NCBI RefSeq assembly: GCF_014692515.1
Contig: NZ_JACOIK010000002.1
Span: 186,001-250,000 of the forward strand
DNA: 64,000 bases
Source: Sphingobacterium micropteri
GTDB lineage: Bacteria; Bacteroidota; Bacteroidia; Sphingobacteriales; Sphingobacteriaceae
Reading direction: 5' to 3'
Shown here piece by piece: positions 53,325 to 61,736 of the stretch (position 1 is its first letter; every line of letters starts with the position of its first letter). Both the position numbers and the translations under genes were made by a program. Below the pieces are notes generated by a model. The model saw only the letters and a list, made by a program, of their open reading frames with translations. It was not told where the DNA came from and did not search any database.

Positions 53325-54044
53325 ATGACAAAACTATCTGTAAATATTAATAAGATTGCCACCTTGCGAAATTCCCGAGGAGGGAATGTACCGAATGTAT
53401 TGGCCGCCGCTTTAGCCTGTGAGCGCTTTGGTGCACAGGGCATAACCGTGCATCCGCGTCCGGATGAGCGACATATACGTTATCAAGATGTTTATGATCT
53501 CAAAGCCGAGATTACCACGGAATTCAATATAGAGGGAAATTGCCAGGAGCCTAAATTTGTAGATCTGGTATTGGCCAACAAACCAACGCAGGTAACCTTG
53601 GTTCCCGATGTACTTGATCAGATTACCTCCAATCATGGCTGGGATACGATCAAGAACAGAGACTATTTGAAAGATATGGTGAAACGTTTTCAAGATAGTG
53701 GAATTCGCGTATCTATTTTTGTTGACCCCGATGAGGAGATGGTGGAAGGCGCAGCAGAAACGGGGACCGATAGAATTGAACTTTATACGGAAGCCTATGC
53801 AGCGGAATTTGGTTATGATGATCAAAAAGCGATAACACCTTATATAAGAGCCGCTAGAAAAGCAGGAGAAGTGGGACTCGGACTAAACGCCGGCCATGAC
53901 CTAGACCTTCATAATCTTAAATATTTTAATGAACACATTCCAGGACTTCTTGAAGTAAGTATCGGCCATGCATTGATTGCAGATGCATTATATCTGGGGT
54001 TGGAAGAAACTATAAAACGCTATTTGGCGGCGTTAAAAGCTTAG
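53325..54044 (+). CDS. pdxJ: Pyridoxine 5'-phosphate synthase
   Basis: This 239-residue TIM-barrel enzyme condenses 3-amino-2-oxopropyl phosphate with deoxyxylulose 5-phosphate in the DXP-dependent vitamin B6 pathway. The phosphate- and substrate-binding motifs [17 protein letters not shown] (4-20) and [11 protein letters not shown] (about 40-50) are present, as is the C-terminal [12 protein letters not shown]. Length and motifs are normal. It converges with lepB across a long inverted repeat. Confidence 0.96.
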   Translation: MTKLSVNINKIATLRNSRGGNVPNVLAAALACERFGAQGITVHPRPDERHIRYQDVYDLKAEITTEFNIEGNCQEPKFVDLVLANKPTQVTLVPDVLDQITSNHGWDTIKNRDYLKDMVKRFQDSGIRVSIFVDPDEEMVEGAAETGTDRIELYTEAYAAEFGYDDQKAITPYIRAARKAGEVGLGLNAGHDLDLHNLKYFNEHIPGLLEVSIGHALIADALYLGLEETIKRYLAALKA

Positions 54045-54045
54045 G

Positions 54046-54103
54046 AGAGTAAAGCGTAATGAGTGACGGCTACTTTTGCTTGTCACTCATTACGCTTTAC
54101 TCT
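54046..54103. repeat. 22-bp perfect inverted repeat between convergent pdxJ and lepB
   Basis: The arms 54046-54067 and 54082-54103 are perfect reverse complements (left arm begins AGAGTAAAGCG and ends GAGTGAC) around a 14-nt loop. The hairpin begins 2 bp after the pdxJ stop and ends 4 bp before the lepB stop, so it can serve both strands as a 3'-end or terminator structure. A clear T-run is missing, and the stem is far longer than the other terminators here. Confidence 0.85.
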
Positions 54104-54106
54104 TCA

Positions 54107-55597
54107 CTAATTAATCCCTTTAAATATTCTATTCCATCGTATTTTAGAAAGGAATGTTCCTTTTTCATCCCAGCTCATCCAAGTAAATAATGCTTTGCCG
54201 ACGATATGATCTTCGGGTACAAAACCCCATGAACGGGAGTCTAATGAGTTATGTCTGTTATCGCCCATCATCCAATAATAGTTTTGTTTAAAGGTATAGC
54301 TTGTTACCTTTTCACCGTTAATATAATAGTCCCCGGCTTTTTTCTCTAGCGTATTGCCTTCGTAATCACGTATGGCGCGACCGTATAGTGGAACGGTAAG
54401 GGAATCTAGGTTTACCGTCCATCCTTTAGCAGGAATGGTGAGTGGCCCGAAATTATCAATGGTCCAATTATAGTGTTTGTCATGCGGATAGGCAATTGAG
54501 CTCTCGTCAATGATCATTTCTACATCCTGTACATTTCCCCAATTCTTAATCATTTCGGCTTGCGGTACCGTCATGTGCATCATGAAGACGCTGGGATCAG
54601 ACATTTGTTGAAAATCTATACGTAAATCGTGCATCCTCTCACGGTTGAGCCCTGATCCATCTGTATAAACAAAATAGGCATGTTGCATCTCTGGAGGGGT
54701 AAAGGCTGGTTCACCATTTATCAGCAGTTTTGCCCGTTCTAGCGATACGACGTCACCGGGCATTCCAACGCAACGTTTGATATAGTTTTCACGCTTATCG
54801 ATTGGACGGGTGACAATGGTAAATTGATTGTGCACTGTTTCTTTTCCCATATTGCGTACGAGATCCGCATAGGTAGTTTCTTGATATTCCAAAGCTACGG
54901 TGTCTCCAGCCGGAAAATTGAAAACGACTACATCATTCCGCTTTATTTCTTGAAAACCAGGTAGACGCTTGTAAGGCAACTGTATCACTTCGGAATAGGC
55001 TTTACCTCCTGTCATGGGCATGGTGTGGTGCGCGAATGGAAAAGCAATAGGGGTGATGGGAACACGTGGTCCATAATTCAGCTTGCTCACAAACAAGAAG
55101 TCACCAATCAATAAGCTGCGTTCCATGGATCCGGTAGGAATCATATAGGCCTCGATCAGAAAGCCTCGAATCAAAGAAGCCGCTATCGTAGCAAAAATAA
55201 TCGCATCTGCCCATTCCCGTGCTACGGATTTCTTGTAAGGGTATTTTTTATGAAATCCTTCCGTATTAGACTGCCCTAGATATTTTATGTTGGGATCTCT
55301 TCCCCAAAGCGGCAAAAATATAAATGGTAATAATACGGCAACAACGGTTTCCCAAAAGCGACGCTTGCCGAAACTTTTTAGAAAATCGAGATATAGCGCA
55401 TAAAAAATAAATATATTGACGATGGGCACCAAAAGGAGGATGACCCACCATGTGGGGCGAGCTGTCAATTGGGCCATGATATATTCCCGGTAAAAGGGAA
55501 TAACAGCTTCCCAACCTTGCTTTCCAGCCTTTCTGAATAGCAACCACAGTCCGTATAGCGTGGCAATAATTAATATGAAGAAAATAATATAGTACAT
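54107..55597 (-). CDS. lepB: Signal peptidase I, extended form
   Basis: This 496-residue enzyme removes signal peptides from exported proteins; it is about twice the size of short bacterial forms. Residues 1-100 form an extra membrane-spanning region (three hydrophobic segments at about 3-20, 50-70 and 83-97). The peptidase starts near 130, with the catalytic serine S157 (MIPTGSMERS), the general-base lysine K274 (NYIKRCVGMPGD) and the last family box GDNRHNSLDSRSWGFVP. About 150 residues are inserted between the lysine box and this last box. Bacteroidota LepB proteins are generally long. It follows dapB in an apparent minus-strand operon. Confidence 0.93.
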   Translation of the reverse strand: MYYIIFFILIIATLYGLWLLFRKAGKQGWEAVIPFYREYIMAQLTARPTWWVILLLVPIVNIFIFYALYLDFLKSFGKRRFWETVVAVLLPFIFLPLWGRDPNIKYLGQSNTEGFHKKYPYKKSVAREWADAIIFATIAASLIRGFLIEAYMIPTGSMERSLLIGDFLFVSKLNYGPRVPITPIAFPFAHHTMPMTGGKAYSEVIQLPYKRLPGFQEIKRNDVVVFNFPAGDTVALEYQETTYADLVRNMGKETVHNQFTIVTRPIDKRENYIKRCVGMPGDVVSLERAKLLINGEPAFTPPEMQHAYFVYTDGSGLNRERMHDLRIDFQQMSDPSVFMMHMTVPQAEMIKNWGNVQDVEMIIDESSIAYPHDKHYNWTIDNFGPLTIPAKGWTVNLDSLTVPLYGRAIRDYEGNTLEKKAGDYYINGEKVTSYTFKQNYYWMMGDNRHNSLDSRSWGFVPEDHIVGKALFTWMSWDEKGTFLSKIRWNRIFKGIN

Positions 55598-55610
55598 AAA
55601 TTACACAACA

Positions 55611-56351
55611 TTAAATAAAATCAAACATCTCTGTTACTTGATAAAACCCTTTTTTATCTTGCACCCATTCGGCGGCAACCACCGCTCCCAAAGCGAAGCC
55701 TGCGCGGCTATGTGCAGTGTGTTTAAATTCGATCTGATCAACTTCAGAGCTGTACAAAACGGTGTGTGTACCTGGAACTTCTTCTATACGATGGCTCTCA
55801 ATTAGCAATTCATCGGGTTTTGCAATTACTTCTTCGCCCGTGTCAATGACATTGTTAACCCAATTTGTTTTACCGGGAGTGTTCTCTAAAATGCCTTCTG
55901 CAATGGTGATAGCCGTTCCGCTTGGCGCGTCGAGTTTGTGGATATGGTGTATTTCTTCTACCTGCACATCATACTGCTGATAGGGACTCATCGCTTTTGC
56001 CAGCAATTTATTGACATGAAAAAAGACGTTTACGCCAATGCTAAAATTGGAACCATAAAGCATCGTCTGATTTTCGTCTTCGCATATTGATTTTACTTCA
56101 TCCAAATGGGTGTACCAGCCGGTGGTGCCCACAACGATGGGTAGATTTGCTTCAAAGCACAAATGGATATTGTCCAGCGCAGCTGCCGGCTCACTGAAAT
56201 CTATGGCGACATCTGCTTCAGCAATGTCACTGGCTGAAATAAATTCACGGTTGTCTTTATCCACGATGAGAAAGATTTCGTGGCCACGCTTCATCGCGAA
56301 TTTTTCGATAAGCTGACCCATTTTGCCGTAACCTAAAATAACTACCTTCAT
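55611..56351 (-). CDS. dapB: 4-hydroxy-tetrahydrodipicolinate reductase
   Basis: This 246-residue NAD(P)H-dependent enzyme acts in lysine and diaminopimelate synthesis. The Rossmann nucleotide motif is GYGKMG (7-12), and the catalytic segment EIHHIHKLDAPSGTA places H135/H136 and K139. The C-terminal HTAHSRAGFALGAVVAAEW closes the tetramerisation domain. The gene lies between a DUF5683 gene and lepB, each separated by fewer than 20 bp, so co-transcription is likely. Confidence 0.96.
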   Translation of the reverse strand: MKVVILGYGKMGQLIEKFAMKRGHEIFLIVDKDNREFISASDIAEADVAIDFSEPAAALDNIHLCFEANLPIVVGTTGWYTHLDEVKSICEDENQTMLYGSNFSIGVNVFFHVNKLLAKAMSPYQQYDVQVEEIHHIHKLDAPSGTAITIAEGILENTPGKTNWVNNVIDTGEEVIAKPDELLIESHRIEEVPGTHTVLYSSEVDQIEFKHTAHSRAGFALGAVVAAEWVQDKKGFYQVTEMFDFI

Positions 56352-56369
56352 ATCTGATAACTGGTTAAT

Positions 56370-57152
56370 TTAATTTAAATTCATTGTAAGTTTGATGCCT
56401 GGCGCTACTCCGAAACCTCCTAAAGCGTGAGACCCTGCTAATGCCGTATTCACATTGGGCATAAGTGTGGGGCGAACCCGCATGGTCATGTCGGAGCCAA
56501 TATTCCATCTATATTTTAACATAGAGTCTACATAAGCTTCTACAACGTTCAAGCCCCAAAAACCAGCTGTCACGAGTATCGTTAAATCGCGATTTCTGCG
56601 TCCATAATCTTTTTGCTGAACAAGACCCTGAGTTTCCCAGTTTATAAGATCGGGATCCATCTTATCGCCATTAGTTGAAATTCGATAATCCAATTCATCC
56701 AGGAACTTTTTATAATACCACTGCCAGTAATCAAACACGACGTATCCCGTGACCAAACCTCCGTATATAATAGGTACCTTGACCCACCATAATCCCTTAT
56801 TGGTATATTGTCCCCATCCAGGTAAAATCAAAGAACGTTTCCAAGCTGTGCGGGAAATCTGCTCGATTTCCAAGCGAGCGGAATCCTTTTTAATGTCCTT
56901 ATAATAATATTTTTCGCGTTCTTTCTCTGCTTTCTCCCTTGCTCTACGCTCTTTCCGTGTTTCTTTTCTCACGCTGTCCTGTACAGCTCCGAGGGTGTCT
57001 TGGGGCATATCTATCGAATCCTGCAGTACAATTTTCGTTTTAACGGTATCGGACACTGTCGTACCTGCAGTTTTAGTGATCGAATCCCGCTCCTGTGCAT
57101 GTGTGCTTAAAGTCGCGGAAATAATTAAGAACAGTATAATTATATAACGCAT
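56370..57152 (-). CDS. DUF5683 secreted/outer-membrane-associated protein
   Basis: This 260-residue protein has a signal peptide (about 1-20, ending THAQ), then a Ser/Thr/Asp-rich and lysine-rich charged region (residues 60-95, KERRAREKAEKEREK), then a hydrophobic C-terminal part with RSLILPGWGQYTNKGLWWVKVPI, the DUF5683 signature. Function is unknown. ATG 57152 is chosen because it overlaps the parB stop as TAATG; a TTG start at 57158 would add two residues. It occurs next to parB and dapB, as I recall from related genomes. Confidence 0.82.
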   Translation of the reverse strand: MRYIIILFLIISATLSTHAQERDSITKTAGTTVSDTVKTKIVLQDSIDMPQDTLGAVQDSVRKETRKERRAREKAEKEREKYYYKDIKKDSARLEIEQISRTAWKRSLILPGWGQYTNKGLWWVKVPIIYGGLVTGYVVFDYWQWYYKKFLDELDYRISTNGDKMDPDLINWETQGLVQQKDYGRRNRDLTILVTAGFWGLNVVEAYVDSMLKYRWNIGSDMTMRVRPTLMPNVNTALAGSHALGGFGVAPGIKLTMNLN

Positions 57153-58069
57153 TACCAATCCAATAATTCCAGGATGCGGCTTAGGTCGTCTTCACTCTCA
57201 AAAGGAATCTCGATAGCCCCTTTGCCTCTACTGTTTTTCATGTTTAGTTTTACACGTGTGGAAAACCTGGAAGCCAAATCGTCTTCGATTTTTTGGTATT
57301 GGAAATCTAGTTGCTTACCTACCGGATTTTTCTTCGGTTTATTCTGTTGCTGTATGTTACGTACCAAAATCTCAGCCATCCGTACAGAAAGCCCCTTGTC
57401 GATAATTTCCTGATAAACATACAGCTGTTTTTCGACTTCACCTACATTGATTAGGGCGCGTGCATGCCCCATAGAAATCTGCCCGTCACGGATACCTGCC
57501 TGAATAACGGGGGGTAATTTCAGTAAACGAAGGTAGTTGGTTACGGTTGATCGATTTTTACTTACCCGTTCACCAAGCTCTTCTTGTTTAAGATTACATT
57601 CTTCAATCATGCGCTGGAAACTCAAGGCAACTTCAATTGCGTTGAGGTTTTCGCGTTGGATATTCTCGATAAGCGCCATTTCCAACATCTGTTGGTCATT
57701 TGCTGTACGGACGTACGCCGGAATATCATTAATGCCAGCTAACTTTGCAGCTCGTAGACGACGCTCTCCACTAATTAACTGGTATTCATTTTTACCCACC
57801 TGGCGTACCGTAATGGGTTGGATCAATCCTTGCACTTTAATCGATTCGGAAAGTTCCTGCAAGGCTTGCTCATCAAAATCGGTACGCGGCTGAAAGGGGT
57901 TTACGGCAACCTGGTCAACTTTGATGAAATTAATACTGCCAGCGGCCGTATTGGTGTTTTCTTTCGCTACAGCATCTGCTTTCCCTGTGTTCTTTGTTAT
58001 TTGAACGTCATCACCTTGCAATAGTGCACCTAAGCCCTTTCCTAATCCTGTTTTTCTTTGTAATGCCAT
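57152..58069 (-). CDS. parB: Chromosome-partitioning protein ParB
   Basis: This 305-residue DNA-binding CTPase spreads from parS sites and works with ParA in chromosome segregation. The N-terminal domain (about 45-140) includes NPFQPRTDFDE, the GERRLRAAK box for nucleotide binding and ENIQRENLNAIE; a KorB-like helix-turn-helix follows (LGERVSKNRSTVTNYLRLLKLP). The C-terminal part is a dimerisation region. Its start lies one base after the parA stop. No full parS (TGTTTCACGTGAAACA-like) site was seen in this window. Confidence 0.96.
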   Translation of the reverse strand: MALQRKTGLGKGLGALLQGDDVQITKNTGKADAVAKENTNTAAGSINFIKVDQVAVNPFQPRTDFDEQALQELSESIKVQGLIQPITVRQVGKNEYQLISGERRLRAAKLAGINDIPAYVRTANDQQMLEMALIENIQRENLNAIEVALSFQRMIEECNLKQEELGERVSKNRSTVTNYLRLLKLPPVIQAGIRDGQISMGHARALINVGEVEKQLYVYQEIIDKGLSVRMAEILVRNIQQQNKPKKNPVGKQLDFQYQKIEDDLASRFSTRVKLNMKNSRGKGAIEIPFESEDDLSRILELLDW

Positions 58070-58070
58070 A

Positions 58071-58868
58071 CTATACTGTTGCTGTTTGCGAATTCTCTGT
58101 AACTAAACCGTTTTTCTGTAATATTTCACGCGCGAGATTTAAATAGTTGATAGCACCTTTACATGACGCATCGTGCATAATGACAGAAATACCAAAGCTA
58201 GGCGCTTCGCTTAAACGTGTGTTTCGTTGAATAATGGTGTCGAAGACGAGGTCGCTAAAATGTGTCCGGACCTCTTCTACCACTTGGTTGGACAGACGTA
58301 ATCGTACATCATACATGGTTAATAGAATACCTTCGACCTCCAAGCTTGTGTTCAACCGTGTTTGAACAATTTTAATGGTGTTCAACAATTTCCCTAAGCC
58401 CTCCAACGCAAAATATTCACACTGTACCGGAATGATAACCGAGTCCGACGCCGTCAATGCATTAATGGTAATTAATCCTAAAGAAGGCGAACAGTCTATG
58501 ATAATGAAATCGTAGTCGTCTTTCACTTCATCCAGCATTTTCTTCATTTTGAACTCTCGTTCGTGCATATTGATCATTTCAATCTCTGCACCAACGAGGT
58601 CAATATGTGCTGGTAGCAAATCGAGATTCGGTGTGTCTGTCTGCTGAATAGCCTCGTGGGGAGGCAAGTCGTTCACTAGACATTCATATACACTTGCTTT
58701 AATTACCCGCGGGTCAAAACCAATTCCTGAAGTAGAATTTGCTTGAGGATCGGCATCTACCAACAACGTCTTATGCTCTAAAACAGCCAAACTTGCCGCC
58801 AAATTGATGGAAGTTGTTGTTTTTCCTACACCGCCTTTCTGATTGGCTATTGCTATTATTTTTCCCAT
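58071..58868 (-). CDS. parA: Chromosome-partitioning ATPase ParA/Soj
   Basis: This 265-residue deviant-Walker ATPase partners ParB in chromosome segregation. The Walker A motif KGGVGKTT occupies 11-18 with the signature lysine K11, and LLVDADPQAN supplies the Walker A' motif (D38, D40). The Walker B segment is DFIIIDCSPSLGL. The short N-terminus without a DNA-binding domain fits chromosomal Soj rather than plasmid ParA. It heads the minus-strand cluster parA-parB-DUF5683-dapB-lepB. Confidence 0.96.
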   Translation of the reverse strand: MGKIIAIANQKGGVGKTTTSINLAASLAVLEHKTLLVDADPQANSTSGIGFDPRVIKASVYECLVNDLPPHEAIQQTDTPNLDLLPAHIDLVGAEIEMINMHEREFKMKKMLDEVKDDYDFIIIDCSPSLGLITINALTASDSVIIPVQCEYFALEGLGKLLNTIKIVQTRLNTSLEVEGILLTMYDVRLRLSNQVVEEVRTHFSDLVFDTIIQRNTRLSEAPSFGISVIMHDASCKGAINYLNLAREILQKNGLVTENSQTATV

Positions 58869-58915
58869 GAGATTGAACCCTTTTTTGTCTAAATGCCGTT
58901 CGAATAAAACTTTCC

Positions 58916-58923
58916 CAAAGTTA
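58916..58923 (-). promoter_or_regulatory. Candidate -7 element of the parA cluster
   Basis: On the minus strand this reads TAACTTTG, an exact TAnnTTTG match, placing the transcript start about 43 nt before the parA ATG. The -33 region is not convincing. Confidence 0.4.
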
Positions 58924-59085
58924 CTGCCAAATTTACATTCCTTAGATAAAGCAAATGCTTAAATGATGTTAAAAATCGTATTTTTGGCAAAAGTTCTCGC
59001 CTAACGGCTAAGGTTGCTAAGATACGAAAAAATAGCATTACCCTTTTATATAGAATGAGGGCTTTTTGTAAAGAAAGATAATTAG

Positions 59086-59607
59086 ATGAACTTAATTATA
59101 TCGGGAACAAATCGCGAACGGAGTAATTCGTTAAAAATTGCCAAATATTATCAACGGGAGCTACAGCGGAACGGGGAATCATGGGAATTGCTATCGCTGT
59201 CTGATTTACCCCATGATATTACGGTTACGGATTTGTACGGGAAACGTAGTGAAGCTTTTAAGCCTATACAGTCGTTGGTATCTGCAGCGCAGAAATTTGT
59301 TTTTATCATCCCCGAATACAATGGTAGTTTCCCCGGTATACTAAAAGTATTTATAGACGCATGCTCTTTTCCCGCCTCGTTTTTCCACAAAAAAGCAGCT
59401 TTGGTAGGGGTGTCTACTGGGAAATATGGAAACATACGGGGAGTTGACCATTTCACTGGCGTATGTAACTACATGCGTATGCACGTATTGCCCTTGAAGA
59501 TCCATTTATCAAAAGTACACGATGAGTTAGACAATGATGATCAACTTATCGATGAGTTGACGACGAAATTTGTGCAGGAACAGATTGACGAAATTGCACG
59601 TTTTTAG
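59086..59607 (+). CDS. NADPH-dependent FMN reductase (flavodoxin-like fold)
   Basis: This 173-residue enzyme of the SsuE/azoreductase-like group likely reduces FMN or quinone-type substrates. The FMN-phosphate loop is SGTNRERSNS (6-15) and the second flavin loop is PEYNGSFPGILKVFIDACS. Its natural acceptor is unknown. It is divergent from parA and overlaps the end of the convergent lpxH gene by 4 bp. Confidence 0.87.
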   Translation: MNLIISGTNRERSNSLKIAKYYQRELQRNGESWELLSLSDLPHDITVTDLYGKRSEAFKPIQSLVSAAQKFVFIIPEYNGSFPGILKVFIDACSFPASFFHKKAALVGVSTGKYGNIRGVDHFTGVCNYMRMHVLPLKIHLSKVHDELDNDDQLIDELTTKFVQEQIDEIARF

Positions 59608-60434
59608 ATAGGTCCATTGACGATGCTTTTTAATAACTCTTCGACGTTGTGTTGTAAATTAGTGTCTTCTTCAGGGCGTTGTTCCAATTGGATTTTATGA
59701 CTTTCATAACTGAATAAGCTCCAGCTCCCCTGATGGTATTCCAAGGCGGTCAGATTTTCAATCCAATCACCAGAATTCATGTAAGTGCAAGTGCCTTTCT
59801 TTGTTTCTATTTGTCGGATTTGTGGTTGGTGAATATGACCACAAATTACATAATCATAGCCGTTTTCAATAGCAAGGTGCGATGCGGTCTCTTCAAAATC
59901 TGAAATGAATTTTATCGCTTTTTTTACCGAGTTTTTGATACGCTTCGACAAGGAATATTTTTCATAACCTAATTTAACCAGTCCCCAATTGATGATATTA
60001 TTCAGTTGGATTAGCCGGTCGTATCCCCAGCCGCCAAGTTTGGCGAGCCACTTGGTGTGTTGGATAGAAGCGTCAAATACATCGCCATGAAAACACCAAA
60101 CTTTCTTGTTGTCGATATCCATCAGTTTTCGGTTGGTCAATTCGATACGTCCAAACTGCATCTTTCCGAATTTTCGCAACATCTCATCATGATTGCCGGT
60201 GATGTATACCACTTCACAGTCGGTATAGGCCAAATCTAATATATACTTTAATACCTGCAAATGGGACTCGGGGAAATAACTTTTTCGGAATTGCCAAATG
60301 TCGATAATATCGCCATTGAGAATAAGCTTTTTAGGTGCTATAGAAGAGAGGTATCGAAGAAGTTCCTTTGCACGGCAACCGTACGTTCCAAGGTGAACAT
60401 CGGAAATAACGACCAATTCAACATTTCGTTTCAT
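59604..60434 (-). CDS. lpxH: UDP-2,3-diacylglucosamine diphosphatase-like metallophosphoesterase
   Basis: This 276-residue calcineurin-like enzyme is expected to hydrolyse UDP-2,3-diacylglucosamine to lipid X in lipid A synthesis. Metal ligands are D12 and H14 (SDVHLG), D42 (NGDIID), N81 and H82 (TGNHDE) and the later GHIHQP. The length is somewhat above E. coli LpxH (240), as is usual for Bacteroidota members. A hairpin lies 3 bp upstream of its start codon. Assignment to LpxH rather than another metallophosphoesterase is likely but not certain. Confidence 0.85.
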   Translation of the reverse strand: MKRNVELVVISDVHLGTYGCRAKELLRYLSSIAPKKLILNGDIIDIWQFRKSYFPESHLQVLKYILDLAYTDCEVVYITGNHDEMLRKFGKMQFGRIELTNRKLMDIDNKKVWCFHGDVFDASIQHTKWLAKLGGWGYDRLIQLNNIINWGLVKLGYEKYSLSKRIKNSVKKAIKFISDFEETASHLAIENGYDYVICGHIHQPQIRQIETKKGTCTYMNSGDWIENLTALEYHQGSWSLFSYESHKIQLEQRPEEDTNLQHNVEELLKSIVNGPI

Positions 60435-60436
60435 CC

Positions 60437-60463
60437 GTTTACTTTTTGTTTTCCAAAGTAAAC
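60437..60463 (-). repeat. Hairpin abutting the lpxH start codon
   Basis: GTTTACTTT (60437-60445) and AAAGTAAAC (60455-60463) are perfect inverted copies with a 9-nt loop, ending 3 bp upstream of the lpxH ATG. On the plus strand the right arm is followed by eight T residues, so it could also act as a plus-strand terminator. Confidence 0.5.
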
Positions 60464-60535
60464 TTTTTTTTGTTAACCTAAAATGTGCAGGGAGTTAACA
60501 AATTATCAAATTTATTGCCCGAAATAAGGTTGCCG

Positions 60536-61177
60536 TTAATGTTCATCTACGACGTAACCGAGCATGTAGTCTTGAAATTTTTCGTAGTAGACGGGAAACG
60601 ATTTGACGGTACTTCCTTTGCGTAACATAACGGTCATAACGCCCTGTGGTTTATATTGAAAAGGTAAGATAGTCATGTTTTCTAAGAAAGAAATACCTTT
60701 ATTGCCTTGTAGTTTATAGACAGCTTCTTTGGCGCACCAACAGGCATACAATTGTTCGATATTATCGTTTTGTATAAAAGCCAGTTCATTCGGTTTCATA
60801 AACTTTTCTTTGATGCGCACGACTTTATCTTTGACAATTTCGAGATCAATGCCGCAAGGGCCTTTCTGGCTCATCATCAGTCCGGCATAATCATAGGAGT
60901 GTGTAAAGGATATTTGATAAGGGTAATCAGGTAAATACGGTTTTCCATTCGCATCGGATGGACAGGCGATAAATGCATCTGTTTTGAGGAGGTAACGAAG
61001 CAATACACGTGACGCCAACCAGTGTAGAGTACGCTTTCCTTTACTGAAACGTTCTAAGAGGGATTTCTCCCGTTCATCAAGTTGTAGCCGGTCTAACAAT
61101 TCTGTAGCCGTTTCCTCTATTTTCCATATTGCGAATTTCGTTTCGGCGTCTAATTCTCTGAGATATACCAATGCCAT
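60536..61177 (-). CDS. 4'-phosphopantetheinyl transferase (Sfp type)
   Basis: This 213-residue enzyme transfers phosphopantetheine from CoA to carrier proteins. The magnesium ligands appear as D111 and E113 (GIDLEIV) and E151 (WCAKEAVYKL). ATG 61177 is preferred; an in-frame TTG at 61183 adds two residues. No polyketide or peptide synthetase genes are nearby, so it may serve fatty-acid ACP or a distant pathway. Confidence 0.88.
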   Translation of the reverse strand: MALVYLRELDAETKFAIWKIEETATELLDRLQLDEREKSLLERFSKGKRTLHWLASRVLLRYLLKTDAFIACPSDANGKPYLPDYPYQISFTHSYDYAGLMMSQKGPCGIDLEIVKDKVVRIKEKFMKPNELAFIQNDNIEQLYACWCAKEAVYKLQGNKGISFLENMTILPFQYKPQGVMTVMLRKGSTVKSFPVYYEKFQDYMLGYVVDEH

Positions 61178-61219
61178 AGTCAAATTTAAATAAAAAAACG
61201 ATCCTTTGAGATCAGTCTT

Positions 61220-61615
61220 TTATTTATTTTTTGATGATGTCTTAATCAGGATTTTAGGGTAAGGAGTGGATTCTGCCATGGCATTCCGTTTGTCCAGGCT
61301 GTCCAGTTTTTCTGTTCCGGGCATTGGAGCAAGTTCGTGGCCGTATAAGGTTTTTACCGGTGTCGGGTGGGTTTTCGATGTATCCATTTTCAGGGTCGGA
61401 ATATCGACTGTAGATGCTTCGGGAGCTCTTTTAATGATTGTTTTTTGTTTGATAATTTTTGCTGTATCGTCAGGATCTATCGGTGTCGTGATAACTGTAT
61501 CGACCTCGGTCATGATGGTAGCTCTAGAACCAGATGTGTTCTTGTCATTGTCGGTTTGTTGAGCTGATACTGCCGTCAGCAATATACAACTCCATATAGT
61601 TAGCAACAACTTCAT
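61220..61615 (-). CDS. Small secreted protein of unknown function
   Basis: This 131-residue protein starts with a signal peptide (about 1-19, AVSAQ) and continues as a polar, Thr/Asp/Lys-rich and probably disordered chain with no further hydrophobic segment. No domain is recognised. It is followed 42 bp downstream by the phosphopantetheinyl transferase gene on the same strand and is divergent from the histidine kinase. Confidence 0.6.
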   Translation of the reverse strand: MKLLLTIWSCILLTAVSAQQTDNDKNTSGSRATIMTEVDTVITTPIDPDDTAKIIKQKTIIKRAPEASTVDIPTLKMDTSKTHPTPVKTLYGHELAPMPGTEKLDSLDKRNAMAESTPYPKILIKTSSKNK

Positions 61616-61719
61616 GTTTGTACAAATTATTAAATCATGAAGTTACGTAAAAAACTTGATTTCTACGGTGTTTGCTGTTAAATAGTGTTAAAGGCTGATT
61701 TTTAACGCGAAGCCATACC

Positions 61720-61727
61720 TATTTTTG
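61720..61727 (+). promoter_or_regulatory. Candidate -7 element of the two-component operon
   Basis: TATTTTTG fits TAnnTTTG and ends 10 bp before the histidine-kinase ATG, giving a very short leader. No -33 TTG lies at the usual spacing. Confidence 0.4.
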
Positions 61728-61736
61728 TAGTTCAAG

